Counted from the stretch's first letter, positions 1 through 8,477 are shown. The stretch: 64,000 bases of DNA from an uncultured Acidobacteriota bacterium (GCA_902826685.1 CADEFT010000004.1:262569-326568); one strand, 5' to 3'. The notes: generated from the letters alone by a model not told the origin. Numbers and translations are program-made.

Positions 1-1425
1 CCGGATCACGCCACGCAGCGGCATGACGATCATCTGGCGGGTCTGATCGCCGCCATGCAGCGCGCCCTTGGCGCGGCTGGCGTAGAAGGCCGCGCCGTCG
101 AAGCGCTCGCCATCGATACCACCGGGTCCACCGTCGTTGCCGCGGGCGAGGGGCTGGAGCCGCTTGGCGATTACTACCTCTGGTGCGATCACCGGGCGAA
201 GGAAGAAGCTGCGCGCATCACCGAAGTCGCGCATCAGGAAGGCCTCGAAGCGATTCGTTGGTCGGGCGGCGCCTATTCGAGCGAATGGGGCTGGGCCAAG
301 GTACTGCACTGGCTGCGGCACAACCCGGAACAGCGCGGGCGCGCCGTGACGTTTCTGGAACATTGCGACATGATGGCCGCCGTTCTCTGCGGCATTCGCG
401 AACCCGGCGCCCTGCCGCGCAGCATCTGCGCCATGGGCCATAAGTGGATGTGGAATGCCGATCTGGGCGGACTGCCACCGCAGAGCTTCCTGTCGAAGGT
501 GGATCCATTGCTTGAAGGCGTCCGCGAGAAGGTCGCGGGCCGCTTCGCCACCTCCGATCAGATCGCGGGCCATTTGAGTGCGGAATGGGCAGCCAGGCTG
601 GGGCTGCGCGAAGGCATTCCGGTCCCCGTGGGTGCGCTCGACGCGCATTGGGACGCCATCGGCGCCGGGGTGCGCGAAGGCGACGTAGTCAACGTCGTCG
701 GCACTTCCACCTGCGTCATGGCCATCACACCGCGCCCGGTGCTGATCCCGGGAGTATCGGGTGTGGTGGAGGGATCCATCCATCCGAAGTACGCCGGGAT
801 TGAGGCGGGCCTGTCGGCCTGTGGCGACATCTTCGACGCCATCGCCCGCCGCGCCAACACGCCCGTGGCCGAGCTATCCGCCATGGTCCAGAACTACCGC
901 GCCGGACAGACGGGGCTGCTGCGGCTCACCTGGGATAACGGCGACCGCACGGTGCTCGCCAACCCGAACCTGGGCGGTGCGACGTTTGGATGGACGTTGG
1001 CCAGCACCGCCGCCGATGAGTTGTTTGCGGCCATCGAGGGCACCGCCTTCCACACGCGGATCATCCTCGAGCGGATGCAGGAATACGGCACACCCGTTCA
1101 TCGCGTTGTCAACGGCGGCGGTATCCCACAGCGCAACGCCGCGCTCAATCGCGTCTATGCCAACGTGCTGAACAAGCCGGTGCTGGTGCCGGAAACCGAT
1201 GTCACAAGCCTTGGCTCGGCGATCTTTGCGTTCCTCGCCGCCGGCGCATTCCCGTCGGTGGAGGCGGCGCAGGACCGGCTGTGCCCGAAATACAAAGTGT
1301 TCGAGCCCGATCCGCGCGAAGCCGCCGTCTGCCAGCGGCTGTTCGAGATCTATCGCGGCCTCTATTTCAGCCTGGGCCAGCCAGGCGATATGCTGGCCGA
1401 ATTACGCCGCATCGCGCGAGGCTGA
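1..1425 (+). CDS. araB: L-ribulokinase, FGGY family (5' end outside window)
   Basis: This gene would phosphorylate L-ribulose to L-ribulose 5-phosphate in arabinose catabolism, in the cytoplasm. The reading frame is open from base 1: it gives ATQRHDDH and continues through the Met at 55, so the true start lies upstream. Visible FGGY features are the substrate-domain stretch WCDHRAKEEA, a GALDAHWDAIGAG segment, the phosphate-binding VVGTSTCVMAI and the C-terminal NGGGIPQRN nucleotide-binding loop. TDVTSLGSAIFAFLAAG near the end is typical of ribulokinases rather than xylulokinases. The C-terminus looks complete. A second sugar-acid gene, the IlvD/Edd dehydratase at 48418, lies far away and is not linked to it. 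Confidence 0.9.
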   Translation, partial: PDHATQRHDDHLAGLIAAMQRALGAAGVEGRAVEALAIDTTGSTVVAAGEGLEPLGDYYLWCDHRAKEEAARITEVAHQEGLEAIRWSGGAYSSEWGWAKVLHWLRHNPEQRGRAVTFLEHCDMMAAVLCGIREPGALPRSICAMGHKWMWNADLGGLPPQSFLSKVDPLLEGVREKVAGRFATSDQIAGHLSAEWAARLGLREGIPVPVGALDAHWDAIGAGVREGDVVNVVGTSTCVMAITPRPVLIPGVSGVVEGSIHPKYAGIEAGLSACGDIFDAIARRANTPVAELSAMVQNYRAGQTGLLRLTWDNGDRTVLANPNLGGATFGWTLASTAADELFAAIEGTAFHTRIILERMQEYGTPVHRVVNGGGIPQRNAALNRVYANVLNKPVLVPETDVTSLGSAIFAFLAAGAFPSVEAAQDRLCPKYKVFEPDPREAAVCQRLFEIYRGLYFSLGQPGDMLAELRRIARG

Positions 1426-1633
1426 AATAGAAGAAGTTACAACCTTCCTGGCCATCTCCTGGTTTGGCGGTCCCCTCACTTAACCAAGCACAAGCAGTAT
1501 GAAAGCGTTGCCGAAGTCTATGTGCATCAGGGCACAATTGGCGGCGATGCCAGGGCGGACACTTCGGCGAGCTTGCGCAACGGACTTGGTTCGATCTTCC
1601 GGCTCGGAGAGAAAGTGAAATACAGCGCGATTC

Positions 1634-2011
1634 GTGCCGGAAGGCGGGGAGAGCGGACAGGTCGGCAGCTGTCCTACATTGGCAATCGCTCCGGATGGTC
1701 GTCTCTTTCTGAACGCGGCGGCTAGCCGGATTCTTTTGGGGCTTGGCGCGAAGCACGTTCTGCTTCTCTGGGACAAGGAAATCAGCAAGATGGCGGTGAA
1801 GGCTGTAACGAAGTCCGATAAGAACGCGTTTGCTGTGACAATTATAAAGTACACCGCAACGGCGCGAGCGAAGACGTTCTTTGATCACATTGGCTGGAAC
1901 TCCACCCGGCGTGAGACCCTTGCAGCAATTTGGAACCCAACGGAAAAAATGTTCGAAGTCGTTCTACCAGCAAAGCATGTGGGACACCGTGTTGGAGCCG
2001 AGCAGCAATGA
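1634..2011 (+). CDS. Small hypothetical protein upstream of and coupled to hicA; possibly 5'-frameshifted
   Basis: This ORF of about 125 aa starts with GTG and has no convincing ribosome binding site. The core PTLAIAPDGRLFLNAA followed by a hydrophobic LLLWD strand looks like a real folded domain; I do not recognise its function. Its stop overlaps the hicA start (ATGA at 2008-2011), which suggests co-translation. The +1-related frame upstream is open from 1426 and encodes IFRLGEKVKYSAIRAG and then RTGRQ. That would join naturally to PTLAIAP if one extra base lies near 1669-1673. The present ORF may therefore be the 3' part of a frameshifted gene. Its real start and whether it is expressed are uncertain. 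Confidence 0.45.
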   Translation: MPEGGESGQVGSCPTLAIAPDGRLFLNAAASRILLGLGAKHVLLLWDKEISKMAVKAVTKSDKNAFAVTIIKYTATARAKTFFDHIGWNSTRRETLAAIWNPTEKMFEVVLPAKHVGHRVGAEQQ

Positions 2012-2202
2012 AGCGAGTCGACTTGGTCCGGCATTTGGAACGCTGTGGTTGTGCGTTGTTACGGGAAGGCGGAAACCATAGCGTCTACGTAAACCGGCAA
2101 GAAGCCAAGGTCTCGACCGTTCCACGTCACCGTGAAATTGATGAACACCTGGCTCGAAAGATTTGTAGCGATCTGCGGATCCCACGCCCAAGCCGAACCT
2201 AA
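2008..2202 (+). CDS. hicA: HicA-like toxin (mRNA interferase)
   Basis: This 64-aa protein has the HicA double-stranded-RNA-binding-like fold signature: MKRVDLVRHLERCGC, then the glycine/histidine strand GGNHSVYVN, then STVPRHREIDEHLARKI. The catalytic His is in GNHSVY. HicA proteins cleave mRNA and are neutralised by HicB. The ATG at 2008 overlaps the stop of the upstream ORF (ATGA). The putative antitoxin hicB is not in the same operon: it lies on the opposite strand, and the two stop codons overlap at 2199-2202. That is unusual for HicAB. Confidence 0.82.
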   Translation: MKRVDLVRHLERCGCALLREGGNHSVYVNRQEAKVSTVPRHREIDEHLARKICSDLRIPRPSRT

Positions 2203-2414
2203 GCCGGCAACAAGAAGGGCTCACGAATAACGTCGCTCTCGACTAGTGTCTCTTCGGCGAGCGTCCGGTTTGCTTCCAAAACCATGGCAACGGCCTCTCG
2301 CAGATTGTGGCGGGCTTCTTCGATCGTTTCGCCTTGCGTGTTGGCTCCGGGCAGCTCTTCGACGAAGGCGATGTACCCAGTGGAAACCTTCTTGAATACG
2401 GCGGTGAGCTGCAT
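2199..2414 (-). CDS. hicB: HicB-like antitoxin, short form
   Basis: This 71-aa protein has the partially degraded RNase-H-like fold of HicB: MQLTAVFKKVSTGYIAFV, then ELPGANTQGETIEEAR, then a helix NLREAVAMVLEANR. There is no C-terminal ribbon-helix-helix or HTH DNA-binding domain, so it probably does not autoregulate by itself. It runs convergently toward hicA, with a 4-bp overlap of the stop codons. Transcription of one gene therefore gives an antisense RNA to the end of the other. Pairing with hicA is inferred from adjacency; it could instead serve a HicA elsewhere. Confidence 0.78.
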   Translation of the reverse strand: MQLTAVFKKVSTGYIAFVEELPGANTQGETIEEARHNLREAVAMVLEANRTLAEETLVESDVIREPFLLPA

Positions 2415-2474
2415 ACTTCCAGTCTATCGTCAAACCGCTCCCCATCTCCAGCCCGGCGGCACGCTGAACCGGGG

Positions 2475-2500
2475 TACAATTCGAGGCAGATGACGGGAGG
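2475..2500 (+). promoter_or_regulatory. Putative promoter -10 and ribosome binding site for the injection-associated cluster
   Basis: TACAAT at 2475-2480 matches the -10 consensus at five of six positions, but no good -35 lies 17 bp upstream. GGGAGG at 2495-2500 sits 9 nt before TTG 2510. It is what decides that non-AUG start, because no ATG or GTG in frame has comparable spacing. Confidence 0.35.
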
Positions 2501-2509
2501 ACGCGATCA

Positions 2510-4369
2510 TTGCCCACTCAGGTAAACCCGCAAGAGGGCGACTGTCTCTGTACGATCGCGATGGGCGCGGGGTTCCTGAACTGCACGCCCCTGCGCGCGC
2601 TGGCCGCCAACGCCGGCCTTCTCAACCGCCCTTTGCTGCCTACCGATCTGGTCACGATCCCCGACCTCGACCCCGGCGGATCCGACGATCCCACCGATCA
2701 GCGCCACGTTTTCGTGCTCCAGACCGCTCCTCCGGTGAGTATCCGCCTCGTTCACGGATCGCCTAACATCCCCTACCTGCAGGACGCCGAAACCACCATC
2801 CTGCATATTTCCAACCACCAGACCACTCGCGGCGGCCTGGAGGACGACACCACTCTCCCCGCCACATTCGGGTTTCAGGATCCTGGCCACGCCGACCCCG
2901 ATACGTTCAAGGTGGAAGTTGTGGACCCGCAAGCCGGGTCGCCTCTCACCACGGTGAAGCTCGAAGCCCTTCGCCGCGTTCTTCGCCCCGATGGCACCTT
3001 CGGTCACGATCCGTTTCCAGGCGCCGAACGGGCGCGGCGTTCGCTACCCGCCGCCGGCGCCGAAAACCTCCAATGCGATATCGTGTCGAGCGGCGTGGCT
3101 TTCCGCTCCCGCTATCTGCGCCTGGTCACCGACGAGACCGATAAGGCCGCCCTTCCCAATCAGACCCTGCTGGTCACCGATATGACCGATCAGGGTGACG
3201 ATACGGTTGAGATTCTGGAGCAGGCGGTGCGCGCCACCTACGTGTTGCAGCGATGTCCGGCCGCGCTGTGCGAGGTTTCCCGAACCATTCCGGTGGGCCT
3301 TACCGATGCGCAACGGCCATCGCGGATCACCGGCCCCACCAACTCGGTGGCGGAAACCAAGCCGCGGAACTTCCTGAACATCGCCGTTCATATTCTGAAT
3401 GCGACCGCGGGCGGCGGCAATCCGATCGTCCCCATCGCCGACGCCGATCGCCGCGTGAAGCGCTGGGTTCGCCGCATGTGGGCACAGGCCGGGCTCGCTC
3501 CGCGCCTGATCCAGGCCACGCGCATCGTCGATCCGCAAAACAATCTGGTGGCTATTGGAGATCCGGGCGGTCTCACCGCGACCGGCGGCGGGCAGATGTC
3601 GTTCCGCATCAACGCGCCCGGCCATCCGAGCCAAGACATCGCGATCCTTACCGTGGCCGGGGACACTCCGGCCGTCACCGCCGCCGCCATCGCGCAGCGC
3701 GTGAATGCGCCCTTTACGGCGGCGGTGACGATCAACCCCGCCGGTTTCAACGACCCGGTGGGCAATCGCAGCGCCGACGTTCTGATCACGGCGCCAGGCG
3801 GCGCGCTGGTCACCATCGACCGGGAAGTCTCCGGCGATCCGCGCCAGTCGCTGGCCGTCGGCAGGCCGGACCCGACCCTGCTCCCGGGCTTCAGCAACGA
3901 CTTCCTGATCGGCTCGATCGAACAGCGTACGATCATGAAGAACTACGACACCGGCGAGGACCGCATCGACGTGTTCGTCATCCAGCGCTTCACGGATCCC
4001 GACCCCGCGGGTCTCGGCGATCGTGGACAGGCGATGCTTCACGGCATCAGTCTTTCAGCGCCGCGGGCCGCGATTGAGCCCGTGCGCTTCTCGGTGTTCA
4101 TCAGCCAGCGCGCCATCAACGCCGGCGATGGGAATCCCGCCTCGCTGCCGCACGAGATGGGCCATGTGCTGATGGATGTCATTCACGCCGTCACCGGCCG
4201 CTTCCGCCAGGAATTGATGGCCGACGGCGGCACCTCCGCCGCCATCGCCGAAAACGCCACCAAGCGGATCAAAGAGCGGCTCAAGAATTTCGACGGCCGC
4301 AATGCCGGCGCGAAACGGCAACTGGATCTGGTTCATCAGAGAGGAGGAGGGCTGCTCGATGCGTTCTAG
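2510..4369 (+). CDS. LysM-like N-terminal domain protein with HExxH zinc-metalloprotease motif
   Basis: This 619-aa protein starts at TTG with a strong GGGAGG. The first ~50 residues (EGDCLCTIAMGAGF ... LLPTDLVTIPD) resemble LysM-like modules of proteins encoded in type VI secretion and extracellular contractile injection loci. The middle contains beta-rich repeats. Near residue 545 is LPHEMGHVLMD, an HExxH zinc-binding motif, so a peptidase is likely. There is no signal peptide or membrane segment, which fits delivery by an injection machine or cytoplasmic loading rather than Sec export. It is followed by three genes in the same direction with overlaps or short gaps. The effector role is inference; the peptidase motif is seen directly. 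Confidence 0.7.
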   Translation: MPTQVNPQEGDCLCTIAMGAGFLNCTPLRALAANAGLLNRPLLPTDLVTIPDLDPGGSDDPTDQRHVFVLQTAPPVSIRLVHGSPNIPYLQDAETTILHISNHQTTRGGLEDDTTLPATFGFQDPGHADPDTFKVEVVDPQAGSPLTTVKLEALRRVLRPDGTFGHDPFPGAERARRSLPAAGAENLQCDIVSSGVAFRSRYLRLVTDETDKAALPNQTLLVTDMTDQGDDTVEILEQAVRATYVLQRCPAALCEVSRTIPVGLTDAQRPSRITGPTNSVAETKPRNFLNIAVHILNATAGGGNPIVPIADADRRVKRWVRRMWAQAGLAPRLIQATRIVDPQNNLVAIGDPGGLTATGGGQMSFRINAPGHPSQDIAILTVAGDTPAVTAAAIAQRVNAPFTAAVTINPAGFNDPVGNRSADVLITAPGGALVTIDREVSGDPRQSLAVGRPDPTLLPGFSNDFLIGSIEQRTIMKNYDTGEDRIDVFVIQRFTDPDPAGLGDRGQAMLHGISLSAPRAAIEPVRFSVFISQRAINAGDGNPASLPHEMGHVLMDVIHAVTGRFRQELMADGGTSAAIAENATKRIKERLKNFDGRNAGAKRQLDLVHQRGGGLLDAF

Positions 4370-5363
4370 CGCCAGGGCGCTGTGCCTTCTCGCGGTCGCG
4401 GGAATCGCCTTCGCCCAGTTCCCGCCGAACCGCAAAAAGCAGACCCGGAGGAGCAACATGAATCTCGCGACTCAGATCGAGCAACTGGAATCCTTCATCC
4501 TCCATCCCAACCCCTTCAACGGACTGGACATTCCCAAAGGACTCGGCCACGACACCGTGGCCCGCTTTGTGGCCGAGAGAATCAATCGCGATACGCCGTT
4601 CCCCAGTCTGGTGCGCGTGGAAAAAGTGGTCGCCTTTTACGACCTGCACGAAGTTTGCCCGCACCTGATCGCCCTGGTCCCTTCGGTTCCCGCCGTCGCC
4701 GCCCGTGCCGTTCTTGTGCGGACGGTTGCCGCGCACGGATTGGCGGCCGAGGCGCAGAAAGCCGCGTCTCTCGCCGGCGGCCTGATCGCCGAAGCTAAAA
4801 GCTCCGCTGAACTGGCCGAAATGGTCGAGCTTTGCGACCGGCTGGGCCCCGGCAACGCGACCGCCGAACTGGCGGCCCGCATCAACGCCGTGCGCGCCAG
4901 TGCCGCCGGGCCCGAAAGCACCCGGCTGGGGGAACTGCTCTCCCTGCGTGTGCCGCGCGTTCAAGCCGCCAACGGGATCAAGACGCAGGTGCTGGCCATC
5001 GGCGACCGCGGCAAGCGCATTCTCGAAGAGCTCAAGATGTACCTCACGCTCGACTACGGCTATCTCGAATACCTGACGCCGTGGGCCGTCTCGCGTCTGC
5101 GCCGCGAGACGTGGGCGCCCGCTCCGCCGCAGCAGATCGCGCGCCGGGACGACGCGGCGCTGCGGACCGAGGTCGCGCAAATTTTTCTCGATACCGCCCG
5201 CAATCTCGACCGGATGCCCGGTGTCCTGCCGGAGAATCGCCCATCGCTGCGCGTGCGCTGCCTCCGCGGCGCCGGGTTCTTCGGACACACTCTTTCTTCG
5301 GAAGATCGCGCCTTCATCGACAAACATGCGGCCGGTCAGGCCGATATGCTTTCCAACGAATGA
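4359..5363 (+). CDS. Helical hypothetical protein, possibly secreted (two candidate starts)
   Basis: This 334-aa protein overlaps the upstream gene by 11 bp. ATG 4359 has GAGGAGGAGG 8 nt upstream and gives a credible Sec signal peptide (hydrophobic ALCLLAVAGIAFA, then Q). A second ATG at 4458, with GGAGG 6 nt upstream, would give a cytoplasmic form beginning MNLATQIEQLESF. The rest is alpha-helical and Ala/Leu-rich with no motif I recognise. Its position between a LysM/metalloprotease gene and VgrG-associated small genes suggests a structural or chaperone role in the same system. Whether the protein is exported is open. Confidence 0.65.
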   Translation: MRSSARALCLLAVAGIAFAQFPPNRKKQTRRSNMNLATQIEQLESFILHPNPFNGLDIPKGLGHDTVARFVAERINRDTPFPSLVRVEKVVAFYDLHEVCPHLIALVPSVPAVAARAVLVRTVAAHGLAAEAQKAASLAGGLIAEAKSSAELAEMVELCDRLGPGNATAELAARINAVRASAAGPESTRLGELLSLRVPRVQAANGIKTQVLAIGDRGKRILEELKMYLTLDYGYLEYLTPWAVSRLRRETWAPAPPQQIARRDDAALRTEVAQIFLDTARNLDRMPGVLPENRPSLRVRCLRGAGFFGHTLSSEDRAFIDKHAAGQADMLSNE

Positions 5364-5367
5364 CGCC

Positions 5368-5715
5368 ATGAAGATCCGTGCACAGCAGGCCGAAGCCTTT
5401 AACGCGAAATCCAACGGCCAGTTTGAAAGCCGGATGGCCGTCCACCTCCGCAAGTGCTTTCCCGATAAATGCGGCCGGCAGTCCGACGATCAACTCGCCG
5501 AATTCATCCGGCAGGGAAAAAAGAGCGCCGCGGGCTACGGCATTGCCGCCGAACGCGACGTCTGCAAGTTCATCGATGTCCGCGTCGTTCACGGACCGGG
5601 CTTCGACCAGACTCCCTGGGCCGCGAAGATCCTCAGGGACGGGATCTACAAAACTTCCACCGCCCGTGTGGAGCGCCTGTTCGACGAAGCGCTGCGCCAA
5701 CCCGTAAAGGAGTAA
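5368..5715 (+). CDS. Small conserved protein of the type found next to VgrG in T6SS loci
   Basis: This 115-aa protein starts 4 nt after the previous stop. It carries EAFNAKSNGQFESRMAVHL, KCFPDKC, YGIAAERDVCKFIDV and DQTPWAAKILRD. I recall this arrangement (an N-terminal helix FE.RM..HL, an FP...C segment, an ER.VC.YID segment and a final PWA..IL) from small proteins encoded beside T6SS spike genes. The exact function is not known to me. The order with neighbours, protease then this then the beta-sandwich protein, matches such islands. Family assignment is from memory. Confidence 0.6.
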   Translation: MKIRAQQAEAFNAKSNGQFESRMAVHLRKCFPDKCGRQSDDQLAEFIRQGKKSAAGYGIAAERDVCKFIDVRVVHGPGFDQTPWAAKILRDGIYKTSTARVERLFDEALRQPVKE

Positions 5716-5720
5716 CCGCC

Positions 5721-6047
5721 TTGAACTCACAATTGAACGCCGCCGGCCAGGATGCCGATAGCTCTTTCGGATACGACGCCGCCGGCGGCAGCGTTCAGGA
5801 TTGCGCCGCTCAAGGCAAGCGGCCAACGGTTGTCAATCCCGACAAGACCCACTGGGTCGAGATTCTCATGCAGGATAAGGAAGGGAATCCGATTGCCGGG
5901 CAGGACTACGAAATTCGCCTGCCGGACGGCCGCCTGGTCACCGGAACCACCGATCAACGGGGTGTGGCCAGGGTGGACGGCATCGATCCGGGCAACTGCA
6001 ACATCCGGTTCCCGAGTCTCGACCGCACGGTGTGGAGCAAGAAGTAG
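5721..6047 (+). CDS. Beta-sandwich (carboxypeptidase-regulatory/Ig-like) protein of VgrG-associated type
   Basis: This 108-aa protein starts with TTG at 5721; AAGGAG at 5706-5711 sits 9 nt upstream. The core HWVEILMQDKEGNPIAGQDY, then LPDGRLVTGTTDQRGVARVDGI and DPGNCNIRFPSLD, is the repeated beta-strand pattern of carboxypeptidase-regulatory-like domains. These often occur as a separate small protein or as the C-terminal tail of VgrG-like spikes. It would be an adaptor or spike extension. It is the last gene of the cluster. No spike, tube or sheath gene is present in the window. Confidence 0.65.
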   Translation: MNSQLNAAGQDADSSFGYDAAGGSVQDCAAQGKRPTVVNPDKTHWVEILMQDKEGNPIAGQDYEIRLPDGRLVTGTTDQRGVARVDGIDPGNCNIRFPSLDRTVWSKK

Positions 6048-6048
6048 C

Positions 6049-6939
6049 CTACTTGCGTCCGGCCCGCGCTTTTTGAATCGCCGCCACGGTCACCTCGGCG
6101 CGATAGGCCACCGCCTTCTTCCCCAACGCGATCGTCTTTTCCGCCGGATCGAGCGCTACGCCATTGATCGAAAACCTGCCCTTGGCCCGCCGTTCGCGCA
6201 TGCGGACCGACTCCGGATCCACGGTCAGCATCATCGCCGTGATGGCGACGTTGTCGTGATGGCCCTCGTCCTTCTCATGCACGCCCTGCGATTCCAGCCA
6301 CTTCGATAGCGCGCCGCTATTGTAGAAATCGTAGTATTCGGGAATGAAAAGCGCGCGCGCCTTCGTCCCCCACTTGGCATTCAGCCGGGCCGCGGTTTCC
6401 TTCATGCCCGCCTGATTGCCGCCGCTGTCGCCAATGAAAATTACTTCGCGGAAGCCGTGCGCTTCCAGGCTCTCGGCGATATCGGTCAGCAGGGCCTGAA
6501 ACGTCGCCGCGCGCAGGCTGATTGTGCCCGGATACTTCATATGACTTGAGGGAGGTTCGATGTCGCCTTCGGGCACGAACGGAACTACCGGCGCCACCAG
6601 CGTATTGCCGAGCTTGCGTGCAATGGCTTCGGTGGTTCCACGCAGCACGTAGTTATGTTTGCCCGTCACCAGGTAGGGCCCGTTCTGTTCCACTCCGCCC
6701 GTGGCGACGATGATGGAAGTCTTGCCCGCCCGGATGGCATCGCGCACTTCGAGCCACGTCAGCTCTTCGAGAAACACGGAGTCGCGCGCGTCGATCGGCC
6801 GCGGCATGGCCGGGTCGGGCGTCATCGCCGTGGTGGAAAGGCCGGGGCGTTTGGTGGTTTGCGCCGCCGACGGCAGGGTAGCGATCGCCGCGAGCAAGAT
6901 TGGTAAGAGCATAGATGCGCCTGTGATCCGGGGTTCCAT
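6049..6939 (-). CDS. Secreted creatininase-family amidohydrolase
   Basis: This 296-aa protein belongs to the creatininase/creatinine amidohydrolase fold. ATGGVEQNGPYLVTGKHNY corresponds to the metal-binding GSTEQHGPHL region, and GDSGGN to the usual GHGGN loop. Replacement of usual metal ligands (H to N and GH to GD) suggests altered metal binding. A signal peptide (LLPILLAAIATLPSAAQ) directs it out of the cytoplasm. ATG 6939 follows the DUF1501 stop by one base, so the two are probably one transcript; a second start at 6912 is possible. Substrate unknown. Confidence 0.75.
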   Translation of the reverse strand: MEPRITGASMLLPILLAAIATLPSAAQTTKRPGLSTTAMTPDPAMPRPIDARDSVFLEELTWLEVRDAIRAGKTSIIVATGGVEQNGPYLVTGKHNYVLRGTTEAIARKLGNTLVAPVVPFVPEGDIEPPSSHMKYPGTISLRAATFQALLTDIAESLEAHGFREVIFIGDSGGNQAGMKETAARLNAKWGTKARALFIPEYYDFYNSGALSKWLESQGVHEKDEGHHDNVAITAMMLTVDPESVRMRERRAKGRFSINGVALDPAEKTIALGKKAVAYRAEVTVAAIQKARAGRK

Positions 6940-6940
6940 G

Positions 6941-8359
6941 TTACGCGAGCAACTGCCTCACCAGATTCCCATGCACGTCGGTAAGCCGCATATTCCGGCC
7001 CCCGTGAAAAAACGTCAGCCGTGTGTGATCGAGACCCATCAGGTGCAGCATCGTTGCGTGCAGATCGTGTACGTGGACCTTGTTTTCCACCGCCGCGTAG
7101 CCGAACTCATCGGTGGCGCCCACCACCTGCCCGCCCTTCACGCCGCCGCCCGCCATCCACGTGCTGAAACCGCGTGGACTGTGATCGCGCCCCTTCGTGT
7201 TCTGGCTGGTGGGCGTGCGTCCAAACTCACCCGCCCAAACCACCAGGGTGCTGTCGAGCATGCCCCGCTGCTTCAAATCCTGGAGCAGCGCCGCGATCGG
7301 ACCGTCGGTCTCTCCGGCATGCTTGGCATGGTTCTTGTCCACGTCGCCATGCGCGTCCCAATTGTCGTCGCCATGGCCGCCGCCCGAATAGAGCTGCACG
7401 AAGCGGACTCCACGTTCCACCAGCCGCCGCGCGATCAGGCACTTGGTCCCGAAGCGCTGCGTCCGCGGGTCGTCGAGACCATAGGCCTGCCGCGTGGCCG
7501 CCGTCTCCCGATCGAGTGCAACCACCTCGGGCGCGGCCGTCTGCATGCGATACGCCAGTTCATAGCTGGCGATGCGCGCCTCGAGTTCCTGGTTCTCCGG
7601 TCCCGCGGCGGGACTCAATTCCGCCATCCGGCCCAGCAGATCGAGCTGCCTCCGCTGCTGCTCGCGCGTCGTCCCCGGTTGCGGCTGCAGGAACAGCACC
7701 GGATCGCCCGACGTGCGCAACTGCGTTCCCTGAAACGTCGCCGGCATAAACCCGGCCGACCAGTTGGGCGGGCCGGAGATCGGTCCGCCGCGATGGTCCA
7801 GAAGTACGATGTACGCCGGCAGATTCTGATTCTCGCTGCCCAATCCATAGGTCACCCAGGAGCCGACGCTCGGAAAGCCCTGGCGAATGAATCCGGTATT
7901 CATCTGCAGCAGGCCCGAGCCGTGCGCGAAGCTATCGGCCCAAGTGCCGCGGATGATCGCCACGTCGTCCACCATGCGCCCCACGTTGGGATAGAGATCG
8001 GAGACTTCGATACCCGATTGCCCATAACGCGTGAACTGGCGCGTCGAGCCGAGCAGCGACCCCGGCTTGCGCACTTTCAACAGCGGATCGTTGTCCAGGT
8101 TGGGAATCGGCTGGCCGTGCCGCTTGGCGAGTTCCGGCTTCGGATCGAACGTATCCACCTGGCTGGGCCCGCCATACATGAAAAGAAAAATGCACGCCTT
8201 GGCCTTGGCCGGGAAATGAGCGGGCTTCGGCGTCAGGGCGGGATTGCTCCGCACCGCCGCCGCCTGCAGCATCCACTGAAGGGCGGTGGCGCCAAACCCG
8301 CCGCCCATCTGCCGCAGCAACTGGCGGCGGGAACGGGCGGGCGGCAAAATGGGATGCAT
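6941..8359 (-). CDS. DUF1501 domain protein (sulfatase-like fold, Tat-type signal)
   Basis: This 472-aa protein begins with a twin-arginine-like leader (SRRQLLRQMGGGFGATAL) and continues with LFMYGGPSQVDTFDPKPEL, the usual DUF1501 start. It then has VVWAGEFGRTPTSQ and GRDHSPRGFSTWMAGGGVKGG near the C-terminus, the conserved metal-site region of the alkaline-phosphatase-like fold. In Planctomycetes and Acidobacteria these proteins usually pair with a DUF1549/DUF1553 cytochrome-like protein; none is adjacent here. The start at 8359 is chosen because it places the Tat motif near the N-terminus; an in-frame start at 8416 is possible. Confidence 0.88.
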   Translation of the reverse strand: MHPILPPARSRRQLLRQMGGGFGATALQWMLQAAAVRSNPALTPKPAHFPAKAKACIFLFMYGGPSQVDTFDPKPELAKRHGQPIPNLDNDPLLKVRKPGSLLGSTRQFTRYGQSGIEVSDLYPNVGRMVDDVAIIRGTWADSFAHGSGLLQMNTGFIRQGFPSVGSWVTYGLGSENQNLPAYIVLLDHRGGPISGPPNWSAGFMPATFQGTQLRTSGDPVLFLQPQPGTTREQQRRQLDLLGRMAELSPAAGPENQELEARIASYELAYRMQTAAPEVVALDRETAATRQAYGLDDPRTQRFGTKCLIARRLVERGVRFVQLYSGGGHGDDNWDAHGDVDKNHAKHAGETDGPIAALLQDLKQRGMLDSTLVVWAGEFGRTPTSQNTKGRDHSPRGFSTWMAGGGVKGGQVVGATDEFGYAAVENKVHVHDLHATMLHLMGLDHTRLTFFHGGRNMRLTDVHGNLVRQLLA

Positions 8360-8477
8360 GGGTGGACTCCACTGATGTTCTATCACAGATTCCGGTGCCC
8401 TGAAACGATTTCCCAAGCACAGCGCTCTTGCAATTTGCGAACCTGCTTATGATGCGACATCCGCGGGAGGCCGGCCG

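Noticed and set aside
2475..6047. Complete T6SS or contractile injection system
   Set aside because: No tube, sheath, spike, baseplate or AAA+ gene in the window; only accessory-type genes are present.
6701..8452. 583-aa plus-strand frame opposite DUF1501
   Set aside because: Antisense of a well-supported gene with Tat leader and conserved motifs; no recognisable domain.
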